The position numbers and the translations under genes were made by a program. A DNA stretch of 64,000 nucleotides from Limnephilus marmoratus. Its lineage: Eukaryota; Arthropoda; Insecta; Trichoptera; Limnephilidae. The first letter of the stretch is position 1. Each line of letters opens with the position of its first letter. Below are positions 1-9,434 of the stretch, one piece after another. The stretch lies in assembly GCA_917880885.1 (NCBI GenBank), contig OU862906.1, positions 60,368,665-60,432,664 on the forward strand, read 5' to 3'. The notes beneath the pieces are model-generated. The model was not told where the DNA came from, made no database searches, and saw only the letters and a list, made by a program, of their open reading frames with translations.

Positions 1-29
1 GTTTGGCATGATAATGTAATGGGTATGGA

Positions 30-175
30 GTGGGTGAAGAGGGGGGGGAGGAGAGGTGGGAGGAGGAGAGGTGGGGGGGAGATGGAGAGAAGAGGTGGGG
101 GTAGGGGGAGAGGGAGATGTGGAGGGGGGGATCGGTAAGGTGGAGGAGGCGGAGTGGAAACCCCCCCTAAAACTA
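30..175. repeat. G/A-rich low-complexity tract
   Basis: The plus strand is almost pure purine with many runs of three or more G. Its short open frames are compositional artefacts. Such a strand could form G-quadruplexes; this is inference only. Confidence 0.8.
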
Positions 176-199
176 TGCGAGCGAAGCTGGGGGCAAAAG

Positions 200-734
200 C
201 TAGTTATATATAATAATATTGGGGAAACAAAATGTTTCAAACCTCTGATTTAAATATTGGTATGGAATAAATGAAAATATTAACGGAACTGAATTTATTT
301 CCAACTCTACGCAGCCTTTGGACTGGGAAATTAATAAAATAGTTTTCGATGAATAAACAAAGAACAGCTCTGGAAGCTCCGTGTTACGATTTGGTACTCG
401 GAACGTTATTAGCTCTGTTAAGCCAGGTGCATCCATCGAGCCATTAACTAACTTGTATAAAAGTATCAAAACGTTCATAGTTCTGCAGCAAGATAAGTCA
501 GTTAAATCAAGAAATTTCATTAAATTATCATTATCACTTTGTTCAATCGGTATGGATAGTTTGAAATTGATAAACCTTAAAAATTGGTATTGAACTCTCT
601 CAGTATGGAAACCAAATAGTGGAATTATATTTCAAATTACTTCTTACTAAGACAGTGAAGAGAATCTTAAAAGAATGGGGCGACGTAAGATTTTTAACCG
701 ATCTTAAAATAAATCCCAAACATTTCGTAGCCTT
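200..734 (-). pseudogene. LINE ORF2 C-terminal remnant (jockey/CR1-like)
   Basis: Read on the minus strand, this piece gives KATKCLGFILRS, then LVRSNLKYNSTIWFPY, then LILLYKLVNGSMD. This order (post-YADD 'A..LGFI.R', 'L..S.L.Y...IW.PY', 'LYKL.NG') is typical of the segment after the reverse-transcriptase core in jockey/CR1-clade LINEs. The frame breaks near 600, and the catalytic RT core and endonuclease are absent. The upstream end is cut at 734 by the palindromic element at 735-2327, and the LINE resumes at 2342. Clade placement is from motif style only. Confidence 0.75.
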
Positions 735-786
735 TTCGTTATATGTTTTTGGGGTGTTGTGCCGTGTTGCGCTACCTCCTTCTTTA

Positions 787-827
787 GCCAACGTTTCGGA
801 CATCGTTGCAGTGTCCATCATCAGGGC
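787..827 (-). ncRNA. Hammerhead ribozyme-like core, left arm
   Basis: Inverted twin of the motif at 2202-2242. On the minus strand it reads CTGATGA, a GGACA/TGTCC stem and GAAAC, followed by GTT, with a GCC/GGC closing stem I. All conserved core bases of a hammerhead are present. Activity is not shown. Confidence 0.65.
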
Positions 828-915
828 AGATCCGGCAGATCCGGTAGATGTGTAATTTTTAGTCGTGAAGTGTGTGCTTATTTACTTCGAAGCGATACCG
901 TGTCGCCAGCAGCAC

Positions 916-1330
916 TAACTTTCACCAGTACAAAATACTCGTGACAAGCAGTGGCGTCATCGCCGCGGAACGGAATAGAAAGTTCATTAAAACGTGGTAT
1001 TTATGCTAGCCAGGGGCAAGTCCGTTTGCGAGATGCCGACGGAAGTGGCTCCATCTCTTAATGAAATCTAAAATTAGAAATCACAGTGGTAAGAATTTAG
1101 GAAAAAATAAAATAAAATTAAAAAATTACAATTGTTAACTTTCACCAGTACAAAATAATCGTGACAAGCAGTGGCGTCGTCGCCGCGGAACGGAATAGAA
1201 AGTTCATTAAAACGTGGTATTTATGCTAGTCAGGGGCAAGTCCGTTTGCGAGATGCCGACCGAAGTGGCTCCATCTCTTAATGAATTCTAAAATTAGAAA
1301 TCATTATGGTAAGAATTTAAGAAATAGAAT
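916..1330. repeat. 220-bp tandem duplication within left palindrome arm
   Basis: The stretch starting TAACTTTCACCAGTACAAAA at 916 recurs at 1136 with few differences, a period of 220 bp. The same duplication is mirrored in the right arm (start points near 2110 and 1890), so it predates formation of the palindrome or has been kept equal by gene conversion. Confidence 0.8.
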
Positions 1331-1565
1331 TACAATGGTTAAAGCGAATTTAGTCAATATAAATCAAAATGGTTTACCACGAGCTCGCATTACTATATAC
1401 TTAGACATGGTTTTTTAGCTCTATTAATAATAAATGAATTTTACTAGAATTAGAATTACACTGGTTAAAGCGAATTTAGTCAATATAAAGTTATAACACA
1501 AAAAAATGGTTTACCACGAGCTGGCCTTACTGTATACTTAGACATGTTTTTTGCGTTTAGCTTTG
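1321..1565. repeat. Extra ~122-bp duplication present only in left arm
   Basis: The segment containing GGTTAAAGCGAATTTAGTCA and GGTTTACCACGAGCT occurs twice in the left arm (about 1338-1425 and 1464-1552) but once in the right arm (about 1600-1700). The left arm is therefore about 122 bp longer. The inner copy is the one that pairs with the right arm. Confidence 0.7.
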
Positions 1566-2201
1566 GTGTAGCCGTCAATCACCGGATATAAAAGCTAAAC
1601 GCAAAAAACATGTCTAAGTATACAGTAAGGCCAGCTCGTGGTAAACCATTTTTTTGTGTTATAACTTTATATTGACTAAATTCGCTTTAACCATTGTAAT
1701 TCTATTTCTTAAATTCTTACCATAATGATTTCTAATTTTAGAATTCATTAAGAGATGGAGCCACTTCGGTCGGCATCTCGCAAACGGACTTGCCCCTGAC
1801 TAGCATAAATACCACGTTTTAATGAACTTTCTATTCCGTTCCGCGGCGACGACGCCACTGCTTGTCACGATTATTTTGTACTGGTGAAAGTTAACAATTG
1901 TAATTTTTTAATTTTATTTTATTTTTTCCTAAATTCTTACCACTGTGATTTCTAATTTTAGATTTCATTAAGAGATGGAGCCACTTCCGTCGGCATCTCG
2001 CAAACGGACTTGCCCCTGGCTAGCATAAATACCACGTTTTAATGAACTTTCTATTCCGTTCCGCGGCGATGACGCCACTGCTTGTCACGAGTATTTTGTA
2101 CTGGTGAAAGTTAGTGCTGCTGGCGACACGGTATCGCTTCGAAGTAAATAAGCACACACTTCACGACTAAAAATTACACATCTACCGGATCTGCCGGATC
2201 T

Positions 2202-2242
2202 GCCCTGATGATGGACACTGCAACGATGTCCGAAACGTTGGC
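2202..2242 (+). ncRNA. Hammerhead ribozyme-like core, right arm
   Basis: CTGATGA at 2205-2211, stem II GGACA (2213-2217) paired with TGTCC (2227-2231), GAAAC at 2232-2236, then GTT as an NUH-type cleavage triplet at 2237-2239. Stem I is only GCC (2202-2204) with GGC (2240-2242), and helix III is the self-complementary ACGT (2235-2238), so activity would probably need a dimer. Minimal hammerheads of this type are known from Penelope-like elements and animal retrozymes. Confidence 0.7.
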
Positions 2243-2341
2243 TAAAGAAGGAGGTAGCGCAACACGGCACAACACCCCAAAAACATATAACGAAAATGCT
2301 TCTGGCCGTGAAAATCTTAAAACTTATCATTTCGTAGCCTT

Positions 2342-2441
2342 ATTTGGTACTTCACGTTGATGTGTGGGACAATTTTTTTTCCCATCAAATGAGATACCCA
2401 CAACCTTGATACGAGACATCTTTTTAAGATGAGTATTATTG
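2342..2441 (-). pseudogene. Upstream piece of the split LINE ORF2
   Basis: On the minus strand the sequence reads KVVGISFDGK then VPHIN, the usual 'LGV.FD..L.F..HI' stretch that precedes 'KA.K.LGFI.R' in LINE reverse transcriptases. The remainder of that motif lies on the other side of the palindrome (at 734 and below). A frameshift separates the two. Beyond about 2441 no LINE homology is visible. Confidence 0.6.
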
Positions 2442-3014
2442 ATGCAATAACGAGACTATACCGAAGCTGTCATGCAAACTAAATGAAACATGGCATTTGA
2501 CATCACAACAACGTCACTAAATTTACTTACGTCAGATGGCGTTTTCAATTATTCATTTTGGAATATTACGCGTTAGATAAATGTGAAATAAACACGCGCA
2601 ATGCAAGCTTTGACACTTATGCGTCTGAAGTACATCACAAATATATCAATTGCGCGAGGTATTTCATAAAACTTTTAACTTTTTCGCCGCTACGCGCATC
2701 AATTCATGCGAAAATAATTCGTGTCCTCAGCGCTACGCGCATCATATCATGCGTTTGACTTTAGCGGCTGTATACTACGTAAATACGCGACGAATTTAGC
2801 AGATAACTGAACCAAAAAATAGTTCAATCCTTTATCTTACTGACATCTTGCGTTTGCTGGTTAAAATATGATAAATTGTTTACATAAAACATTGTGAAGG
2901 CGATGATTCGTTAAATCTTCCTTCAGTCATTTGAATGTCGCGCCGCTGAACCGTTACAAACGGACAAAAAAGTTAAAGAGCTAAGTTTTATTTATTTATT
3001 TATCTATAAAAAGA
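2442..3014. other. Non-coding stretch, possible 5' UTR of the downstream LINE
   Basis: No gene is seen. The segment has more CpG than its surroundings and a short imperfect duplication of GCTACGCGCATCA (about 2689 and 2733). It lies directly upstream of LINE ORF1, so it may be that element's 5' UTR; the true 5' end was not found. Confidence 0.3.
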
Positions 3015-3668
3015 ATGTTTATATTACATTACAGTATGATGGATATAAAACACAAGATGCTAGAACAAAAAGTACATGAGCTACAAGAACAATTAGATGA
3101 AAAAGAGCGTCAAAACTCACAGACGTGTGCGAAAATTCGAGGAATTCCTGAAATTCAAGACGAGAAACTCAATGACATTATTTTCAATATAAATAATGCT
3201 GTAAAATTAAACAAAAATGACATTGAGGACGCATACAGGGCGCCAGGAAAAAGAAACCACACAGCAACGAGATCAATAATTATTAAATTTAAAAATCCAA
3301 ATGGTTGTGAGGAGTTTCTAAACGAAGCAAAAAAATATAACAAAAATGCAGAAAATAGTGCCAACAGACTCAACACCAGTAAAATAGGCTTCTCGGGACC
3401 GAAAATGCCAATATTTATTAACGAGCTTCTAACCACCCACGCAAAAAGATTGCTATTTCTCTCGAAGCAATTAGCAAAAAAGTACAATTTTGCCTACGTA
3501 TGGGTTAAGGCAGGGCGAGTCTACGTTCGACAACAGACAGACTCGCGAGCGACCGTGATTCGCACAGAAAATACCATCCTTGAAATAGAAAATTTACTAT
3601 CAAAAACTAACCATGGAAATGACACAAGTGCAACCTCAAATGACACAGCCCACGTAGTAGATGCATGA
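3015..3668 (+). CDS. LINE ORF1 protein, FP25K/L1-ORF1-like
   Basis: This 217-aa protein has an N-terminal coiled coil (about residues 12-38, heptads ending in QEQLDEKER), then a nucleic-acid-binding-like region (KIRGIPE..., AYRAPGKRN, SIIIKFKNPN). A basic C-terminal part follows, with KKYNFAYVWVKAGRVYVRQ. This architecture is that of ORF1 proteins of insect LINEs annotated with the Baculo_FP / transposase-22-like domains. ORF1p would coat the LINE RNA in the RNP. A second ATG at codon 8 is also usable. ORF2 follows after 143 bp. The frame is intact, unlike ORF2. No CCHC knuckle is present. Confidence 0.75.
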   Translation: MFILHYSMMDIKHKMLEQKVHELQEQLDEKERQNSQTCAKIRGIPEIQDEKLNDIIFNINNAVKLNKNDIEDAYRAPGKRNHTATRSIIIKFKNPNGCEEFLNEAKKYNKNAENSANRLNTSKIGFSGPKMPIFINELLTTHAKRLLFLSKQLAKKYNFAYVWVKAGRVYVRQQTDSRATVIRTENTILEIENLLSKTNHGNDTSATSNDTAHVVDA

Positions 3669-3811
3669 CTGCAGCCTTATTCTCCATCCTCTCATGGCAT
3701 TGACTCTATATTAATCACTTTCTGCATTTTATTTTATGTACCTATGTATTATATGGATACTGCATTTAATATTGCGACTAAGACAATTGAACTTAATATA
3801 CTTCCTCTAAA

Positions 3812-6327
3812 ATGGCTTCAACATTAAATATTGATTTTGAAATTTCATCTAATGAAGAACACACTTTCACAAATTCAACCGATTTTAAAGTAACCGTCGC
3901 CGAAAATAACTCTCTGAATATAATTTCTCAAAATATTAGAAGCATTCAAAAAAACTTTGACAATTTTGCAGTGCTTTTACAAGATCTTAACACTAATTTT
4001 GATAGTATCCTTTTAAGCGAATGTTGGATAGACGAAACTTTTACTGACATTAACATATTGGGATATACGACTTTCCACACTACTACTAAACTTAATCAAA
4101 ATGATGGAATAGTCATCTTTATCAAGGAGTCACTGAACTCTTCAATCGCGGAAATAAAATTAACAGAAGCAAATTGCGTCAAAATATCACTAGGATCAGA
4201 TTTATCTATTTTTGCTATTTATAGGCTTCCATGCTACAAAAATATAACACCTTTCCTAAATTCCTTTCAACATCTCATGGAAAACAATAAAACTACTAAA
4301 CAACTAATTTTAGCAAGAGACATAAACATAACCATTCTTAATTCTAAACCCAAAACTAACGAATATCTAAGTCTTCTAGCTCACTATGGCCTTCAGTCAA
4401 CTATAAATTCTTCGACAAGAACCTCACTAGAGTCAAAATCCTGTATTGATCATATTTTTGTTAAAACTAAAAATAAAACTATTTCATCCACCATTCATTC
4501 CACGGTTACCGACCATTTCACCACCACACTTGGCATGCGATTGAAAACTGAAAAAAAAACAAAAATATATACAAATACGTCACGGCAGATCATAGATTTC
4601 AAAGCACTTAGCTCAGATATAAGTCATGAATCTTGGACTACAACTCTAAAAGAAACGGATCCAAATAAAGCGCTTAATGAATTTTTACTAACTTTGAATG
4701 CGTTTATCACTAAACACACTATAATAAAAACCCGTAAAAACACTACACACAAAACACTTAAAATTAAACCTTGGATTACAACAGGACTGGTAAAAAGCAT
4801 ACACAAACGGAATATGATGCATGCAAGAGTAAACAATAACCCAATGGACAGTAAACTAAAACACAATTACTTATTATACAGAAACCTATGTAATAAACTA
4901 GTAAAGCAGGCGAAACATGAGTTCTATCGGAAAGAAATAGATAGTGCCGGGGGAGATACAAAAAAGATATGGAGAGTTATCAAAGATGCCGCTTATTCAA
5001 AACCTAAGAACAGTACTTCTATTAATAAATGGTTAGTTGATGGGGAAATCTGTTTAACAAAAAACGAACCCAAAAAAATTGCAAATCACATTAATGATCA
5101 TTTTACCAACGTTGGCTTTAATTTAGCAAAAAAAATACTTAGAAAGAACCACACGACAGAAGAGCTACTACTCAAAGAAAGCTCTTCTTTGCGACCTAAT
5201 CATTCCTTTAACATTTATAAAATAAATAAAACAGAAATCAATGAACTCATTATTTCACTCAAACCTCATTGCGCACCTGGTCCGGACAAAATATCTAACC
5301 AAATCTTGATAAATCTACAAGAATATATCGGTATACCTCTGCTACATATATTTAATCAAAGTTTCTGCCAATGTATTGTACCTGACAAACTTAAAATTGC
5401 CAGTATTATCCCGATCTGTAAATTTGGAGATAAAACTTTAATATCTAACTACAGATCCATTTCACTACTTAACTCTCTATCAAAACTCCTAGAAAGAGCA
5501 ATGAAAAAAAGACTGATATCCTACCTTGACAAACACAACTTACTATGAAGTCATCAATTCGGTTTTCGGGCAAAAATGGGCACAGACCAGGCAATTTCTG
5601 AACTAACCAACTTCATTGTAAAACACGTAGATAAGAGATCTAAAGTAATTGGAGTTTTTCTAGATCTGGCTAAGGCCTTCGACACGATCTCTCATGATCT
5701 GCTATACGAAAAACTTAAAAATATTGGCATTAATGGAAAACCGCTTAAATGGTTTATCAGTTATATAAAAAATAGGAAACAAATAGTTGAACTAAACAAA
5801 TGCCTGAGTGACACAGCAGAAATAAAGTACGGAGTGCCTCAGGGTAGTGTCTTAGGCCCTATTCTTTTTCTTTTATATATTAATGGTCTCACTAATATTA
5901 AAATTCCAACACTCCAAGTAATCAGCTACGCAGATGATACTGTACTTCTTTTTATAGAGCAATCTTGGGAAAAGGTCTTTAAAAGCGCAGAATTTGGTAT
6001 GAAGGAGATAAAAAAAATGGCTCGATAAAAATCTTCTTACCCTAAACATCTCGAAAACCAAAATTTTAACATTCAGTAAAACCAAAACTGGGCAACCTAA
6101 ATCCGTCCCGCTTTTACATCTGTATCCATGTACTACATTACAAACCACAAACTGCGACTGCGAAAATATTGAGCATTCGGATAGTATTAAGTATCTTGGT
6201 TTAACAGTGGATTTCAAACTAAAATGGGAACTTCACGTAAATTCACTTGTAATGAGAATCCGGAAACAAATATACATCTTTAAAACGATTAGAAACATCA
6301 TGTCACCTAAACTATTAAAAGATGTAT
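3812..6327 (+). pseudogene. LINE ORF2 (AP endonuclease + reverse transcriptase), 5' part
   Basis: Residues 1-230 are an APE-type endonuclease (SQNIRS, LLSECWID, CIDHIF, TDHF). The usual G of the 'GD.N' motif is R (ILARDINI), which may impair nicking. The reverse transcriptase starts near residue 470 (CAPGPDKI) and, after a nonsense TGA at 5546-5548, continues with VFLDLAKAFDT, GVPQGSVLGP and catalytic YADD (near 5930). A one-base frameshift in the A7 run near 6010-6018 ends the second frame. The correct frame then reads on to KLLKDV at 6327, where the LTR element is inserted. The last part is at 15408-15881. Motif style is CR1/jockey-like. It is dead from at least one stop, one frameshift and one insertion. 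Confidence 0.85.
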
Positions 6328-7396
6328 TGTTATGAAGTGGTGTTAACTCTTATTTAAAGTTATTATTTTTCTAACACCTCTTCACAACAAGAACCATTGT
6401 TGTTTTAAATTTTCGTAAAGTGATTAAGAATACGGGCAGGCAACACAGAGACGGCCGGGAATCTATGGTTTCCGGCTCCGGTTTTGGTTTTCACTCTGGA
6501 ATCGTTTCACCGACGGGCAATCGTTGAAATGTTGGCACAGTCAATTAATTATAATTTACATTAAACCCAGACGGGTGAACGTATAGGAAATGTAAGAATA
6601 GTATTTCCACAATGATGGGTGAAGTTTCAACCGAATAAATATAAAGTTTAATCGAGTGTTGTAAATTAAATGACCGCAAAGGTCCGCGCGTGCAAGGTAA
6701 AATTAAATAATTTACTACCGCAAATCGTTGCCATCGCGCGATGTTGTGAAACCGCGCATGCTGCCAAGGAAGTATAATACTCCCGGGGCGCTATCCAGGC
6801 CTTATTTTACATACGGGAGTTGTATTAACATAACAACGCGCTCTGGACTGCATCAGCCAAGGCCATCCGTCCGTGGAGCTCCCACATTGTCATGGATGGG
6901 AACTCAATGCGCTGAGATCAGCCACCCTGTGCTGGAGACGCTGGACCCGTCTCCAGGGCACCCTTTCCGGACGGAGATCCTGATGGTTCCAGCTGGGTCT
7001 GACGAGATCGGATCCTCACCGGTTTGATGGAGGCTTCCCGCTCACACACGCCCGCACACGGTTATATAAATGTTAGTTAGCTTAGATAGAATTTAAACCA
7101 TCGACCGATCCCTGGGGGTAAGTTTAATTTAAACATATTTGTAATACTGTTAATATGATCAATATATACTACGCTATATTTTTCTGAACATCATCTTTCA
7201 ATTAACACCCGAACCATCATATCATGCATACCATTGTGCCCACGCTCAGAGATTGTGTCATGCTCTCTTTCATCCAGAACATTACTCGGGAACCGAGTAT
7301 TGGCGCGCAGGATTCTGCAAAGTTCCGGATGGTATATTATTTGAACCCCACACAAACTGTGTTAATATTTGGCAAATAGCCCACATAAGAAACTAC
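6328..7396 (+). repeat. 5' LTR (3' end altered)
   Basis: Matches the 3' LTR from TGTTATG through ...AAACTAC with two differences close to the end (CC against TT at 7381-7382). The last 18 bases of the 3' LTR, ending CATAACA, are missing here and the primer site follows almost at once. A TATA-like TTATATAAAT lies at 7063-7072. An open frame of 99 codons (6728-7027) is repeated identically in the other LTR, but it has no recognised domain. Confidence 0.9.
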
Positions 7397-7397
7397 G

Positions 7398-7420
7398 TGG
7401 TTTGGCTCGTAGGGATTGCA
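7398..7420 (+). other. Putative primer binding site (tRNA 3' end complement)
   Basis: TGGTTTGGCTCGTAGGG starts with the TGG expected opposite a tRNA CCA end. Its complement ends in a plausible acceptor strand, and the following bases resemble the T-arm (AATCC). The tRNA species was not identified. Confidence 0.55.
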
Positions 7421-8213
7421 TGATGTGTTGATTTTGGTGTTTGTTTCATGATTATTTGACATAATATTGAATATCTTATGTCTAGTGTTTACAATGATGC
7501 TTCATAACCTCAAATATACTCAGATATACTAGTAAGGATGACTCATGATTTGCTTTATTCTATGGGAAAGTTTTGATAAGCTATCATCTTTCAAGAAATC
7601 TATGATTTATCTATGCTTTTGCAGCTGTCAGTTTTTATGTCAACATTTATTATAAATAACTTGATTATAAATGAGGTTATGTTAAACTGTCTAATTCATG
7701 TTTACTTCGATGTTATTCACTTGTTTAGTCAAGACATATTGACGTTGCATCATTTTGCAAGATTTTAATACTAATATACCTGATATTCAAGACATTTAAG
7801 TCATGGTTCTTCAATACAAATTGTAAATTCAAATTACAATCGATACTTCAGTAGTAAATATCCGTTCATCAGTGGATATTATTCTTATACGTACGTGATA
7901 ATATACAGCATATTAAATGATATCTTTCATTAACATTTCCGTCAGGCCGAAATCTATGAACCTTCAAAATATATTAGGGTGGACCATTTTTCATTGTTCT
8001 CAGTAGGGTGGAGCATATTTTTTTTAAACAAAAAAAAATAATTTTTTTTTGGTTTTAATTATACAACAGAAGTTGAGATATTATTACTAATGATACTACA
8101 GCCGTTAGTAAAGAGTTTCTTTTGTTTTATAACAAATAATTTAATTTTTTTAAATTTTTTATAATTCTTTACGATTACAATTTATTTCTATTTGAGCATC
8201 AAAGTACGCCGTC
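7421..8213 (+). other. Untranslated leader of the gypsy-type element
   Basis: About 790 bp without a convincing frame between the primer site and gag. It contains T- and A-rich runs near 8020-8050 and a short repeat of GTGGA(C/G)CAT (7980, 8008). Presumably it holds the packaging signal; this is inference from position. Confidence 0.5.
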
Positions 8214-9368
8214 ATGTCTACACCAATACCAAATATCAATGGGGCTTCGAAGGAGGTTCTCATAAAAGAACTAAAAGACAGAAATATTGATCCATCGTCG
8301 ACTTCTCACGAACTACGTTTACAGGCACGAGCTTATAATAAATAATTTAAGATGCCTACTATTAGTGAAATAGGTTCTGAATCATCGGATTCTGAATTAG
8401 ACGAGACAACTATTAAAAAAGCCCATATCATTAAACAAACGAAGATTATTTATAAAGATTCACATTCTAACAACGTCGACAATTGGAAATTAAAATACGA
8501 CGGAAAAAGTAGTGTGAGGGAATTTTTGCTATTGATTGAGGAGAAATGTAGGACTAAAAACTTTAACCAGGATCATCTTGTACGCGTTTTTCCCGATCTT
8601 TTAGAAGGATTAGCACTCTTGTGGTTTAGGTCTATTTACACTCAGGATTTGAAATGGGATGATCTTTCAAAACTTTTGATTAGACAATTTGAAGCAAATG
8701 ACCTTCAAACAGATCTTAAGGTAAAATTATTTAACATGACGCAACCTAAGGGTATGTCAGTACTAGAATTCACTCTCAGAATGAAGGCATTAAATAATAT
8801 GCTTGAAGCTAAACTACCAGAAATAGAACTTTTGCGGTTAGCAAAAAAAGCTTTATTGCCTATGTATGCAAATTTACTAGTATCAAGAGATATAGAGACT
8901 TTTGATCAATTGACTACTCATGCAGGCAACTTGGAATCTTATGCATCACTGTCGGATGATTTTGTATCTGTCGAAGTTTCTCAACCAAGGGTAGACTTAC
9001 CTGTCACTAATAAATCGGAGAAATTTGATGGTAATACTAGACAACCACATAACTTTAATAATAATATTCATAGACGCCAAGATTATAGCCAGAATCATTA
9101 TAGAAAACCAAATAACAACAATTTTACTAAAAGTAGTCTCGGAAACATGGATAATAATTATAAATATAATAAACCGTCTTCTTCTACTCCTAATGCTTAT
9201 ACAAAAACAGCACACGAAAATTCTAGAACGTTTTACAACAAACCATTTTGTTCATATTGTAAAATATCGGGACATGTTGTACAGGGTTGCAGGAAGAAAG
9301 ACGCAAGGTCTAATAATCCTAAAGTGGGAGCTATTAATGACAAAGCTCATAATAGGTCAAAAAACTAG
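8214..9368 (+). CDS. gag: Gag polyprotein, with an internal in-frame TAA
   Basis: An ATG at 8214 opens 43 codons with a SAP-like N-terminal motif (VLIKELKDRNID), stopped by TAA at 8343-8345. Two codons later an ATG at 8352 continues in the same frame for 338 aa. The longer part has a retrotransposon capsid-type region (about residues 40-205: YDGKSSVREFL, ALLWFRSI, FEANDLQTDLK). It then has an Asn-rich linker and one CCHC zinc knuckle, CSYCKISGHVVQGC (C-x2-C-x4-H-x4-C), for RNA binding. Either translation starts at 8352, the stop is read through, or it is a mutation. Gag ends in TCA AAA AAC TAG, a frameshift site into pol. Confidence 0.85.
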
Positions 9369-9434
9369 GTCGGAGTCTCTCTTGCTACAAGCCGTCCTTT
9401 GCGCAGAGGAAAGACGAGTGGGAGAGTTGGCTCC
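9359..9434 (+). promoter_or_regulatory. Programmed -1 ribosomal frameshift site
   Basis: A AAA AAC at 9359-9365 matches the canonical X XXY YYZ heptamer in gag phase and abuts the gag TAG (9366-9368). Slipping -1 enters the open pol frame. Downstream, GGAG (9372-9375) and CTCTC (9377-9381) can pair with CTCC (9431-9434) and GAGAG (9422-9426), a candidate stimulatory stem. Pairing was judged by eye. Confidence 0.8.

Larger units (their letters stand above)
735..2327. mobile_element. Giant palindromic (foldback) element with hammerhead cores
   Basis: The left arm (about 733-1565) and right arm (about 1591-2296) are inverted copies that match almost base for base around a loop of about 25 bp (1566-1590). 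The element sits inside a minus-strand LINE. The 14 bases CATTTCGTAGCCTT occur at both edges (721-734 and 2328-2341), as expected of a target duplication. A further 31 bp (2297-2327) on the right has no counterpart on the left. Each arm carries a hammerhead-like core and a 220-bp tandem repeat. No protein is encoded; the 61-81 aa frames are mirrored open stretches of the arms. The ribozyme motif and long target duplication suggest a Penelope-linked retroelement rather than a DNA transposon; that is inference. Confidence 0.85.

Noticed and set aside
759..944. 61-81 aa frames mirrored at both palindrome arms
   Set aside because: They are the two arms of the palindrome read in opposite directions; the conserved feature is the RNA motif, not the peptide.
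6728..7027. 99-codon frame repeated identically in both LTRs (also 14721-15020)
   Set aside because: Identity follows from LTR homogeneity; no domain, no start context and no codon bias could be shown.
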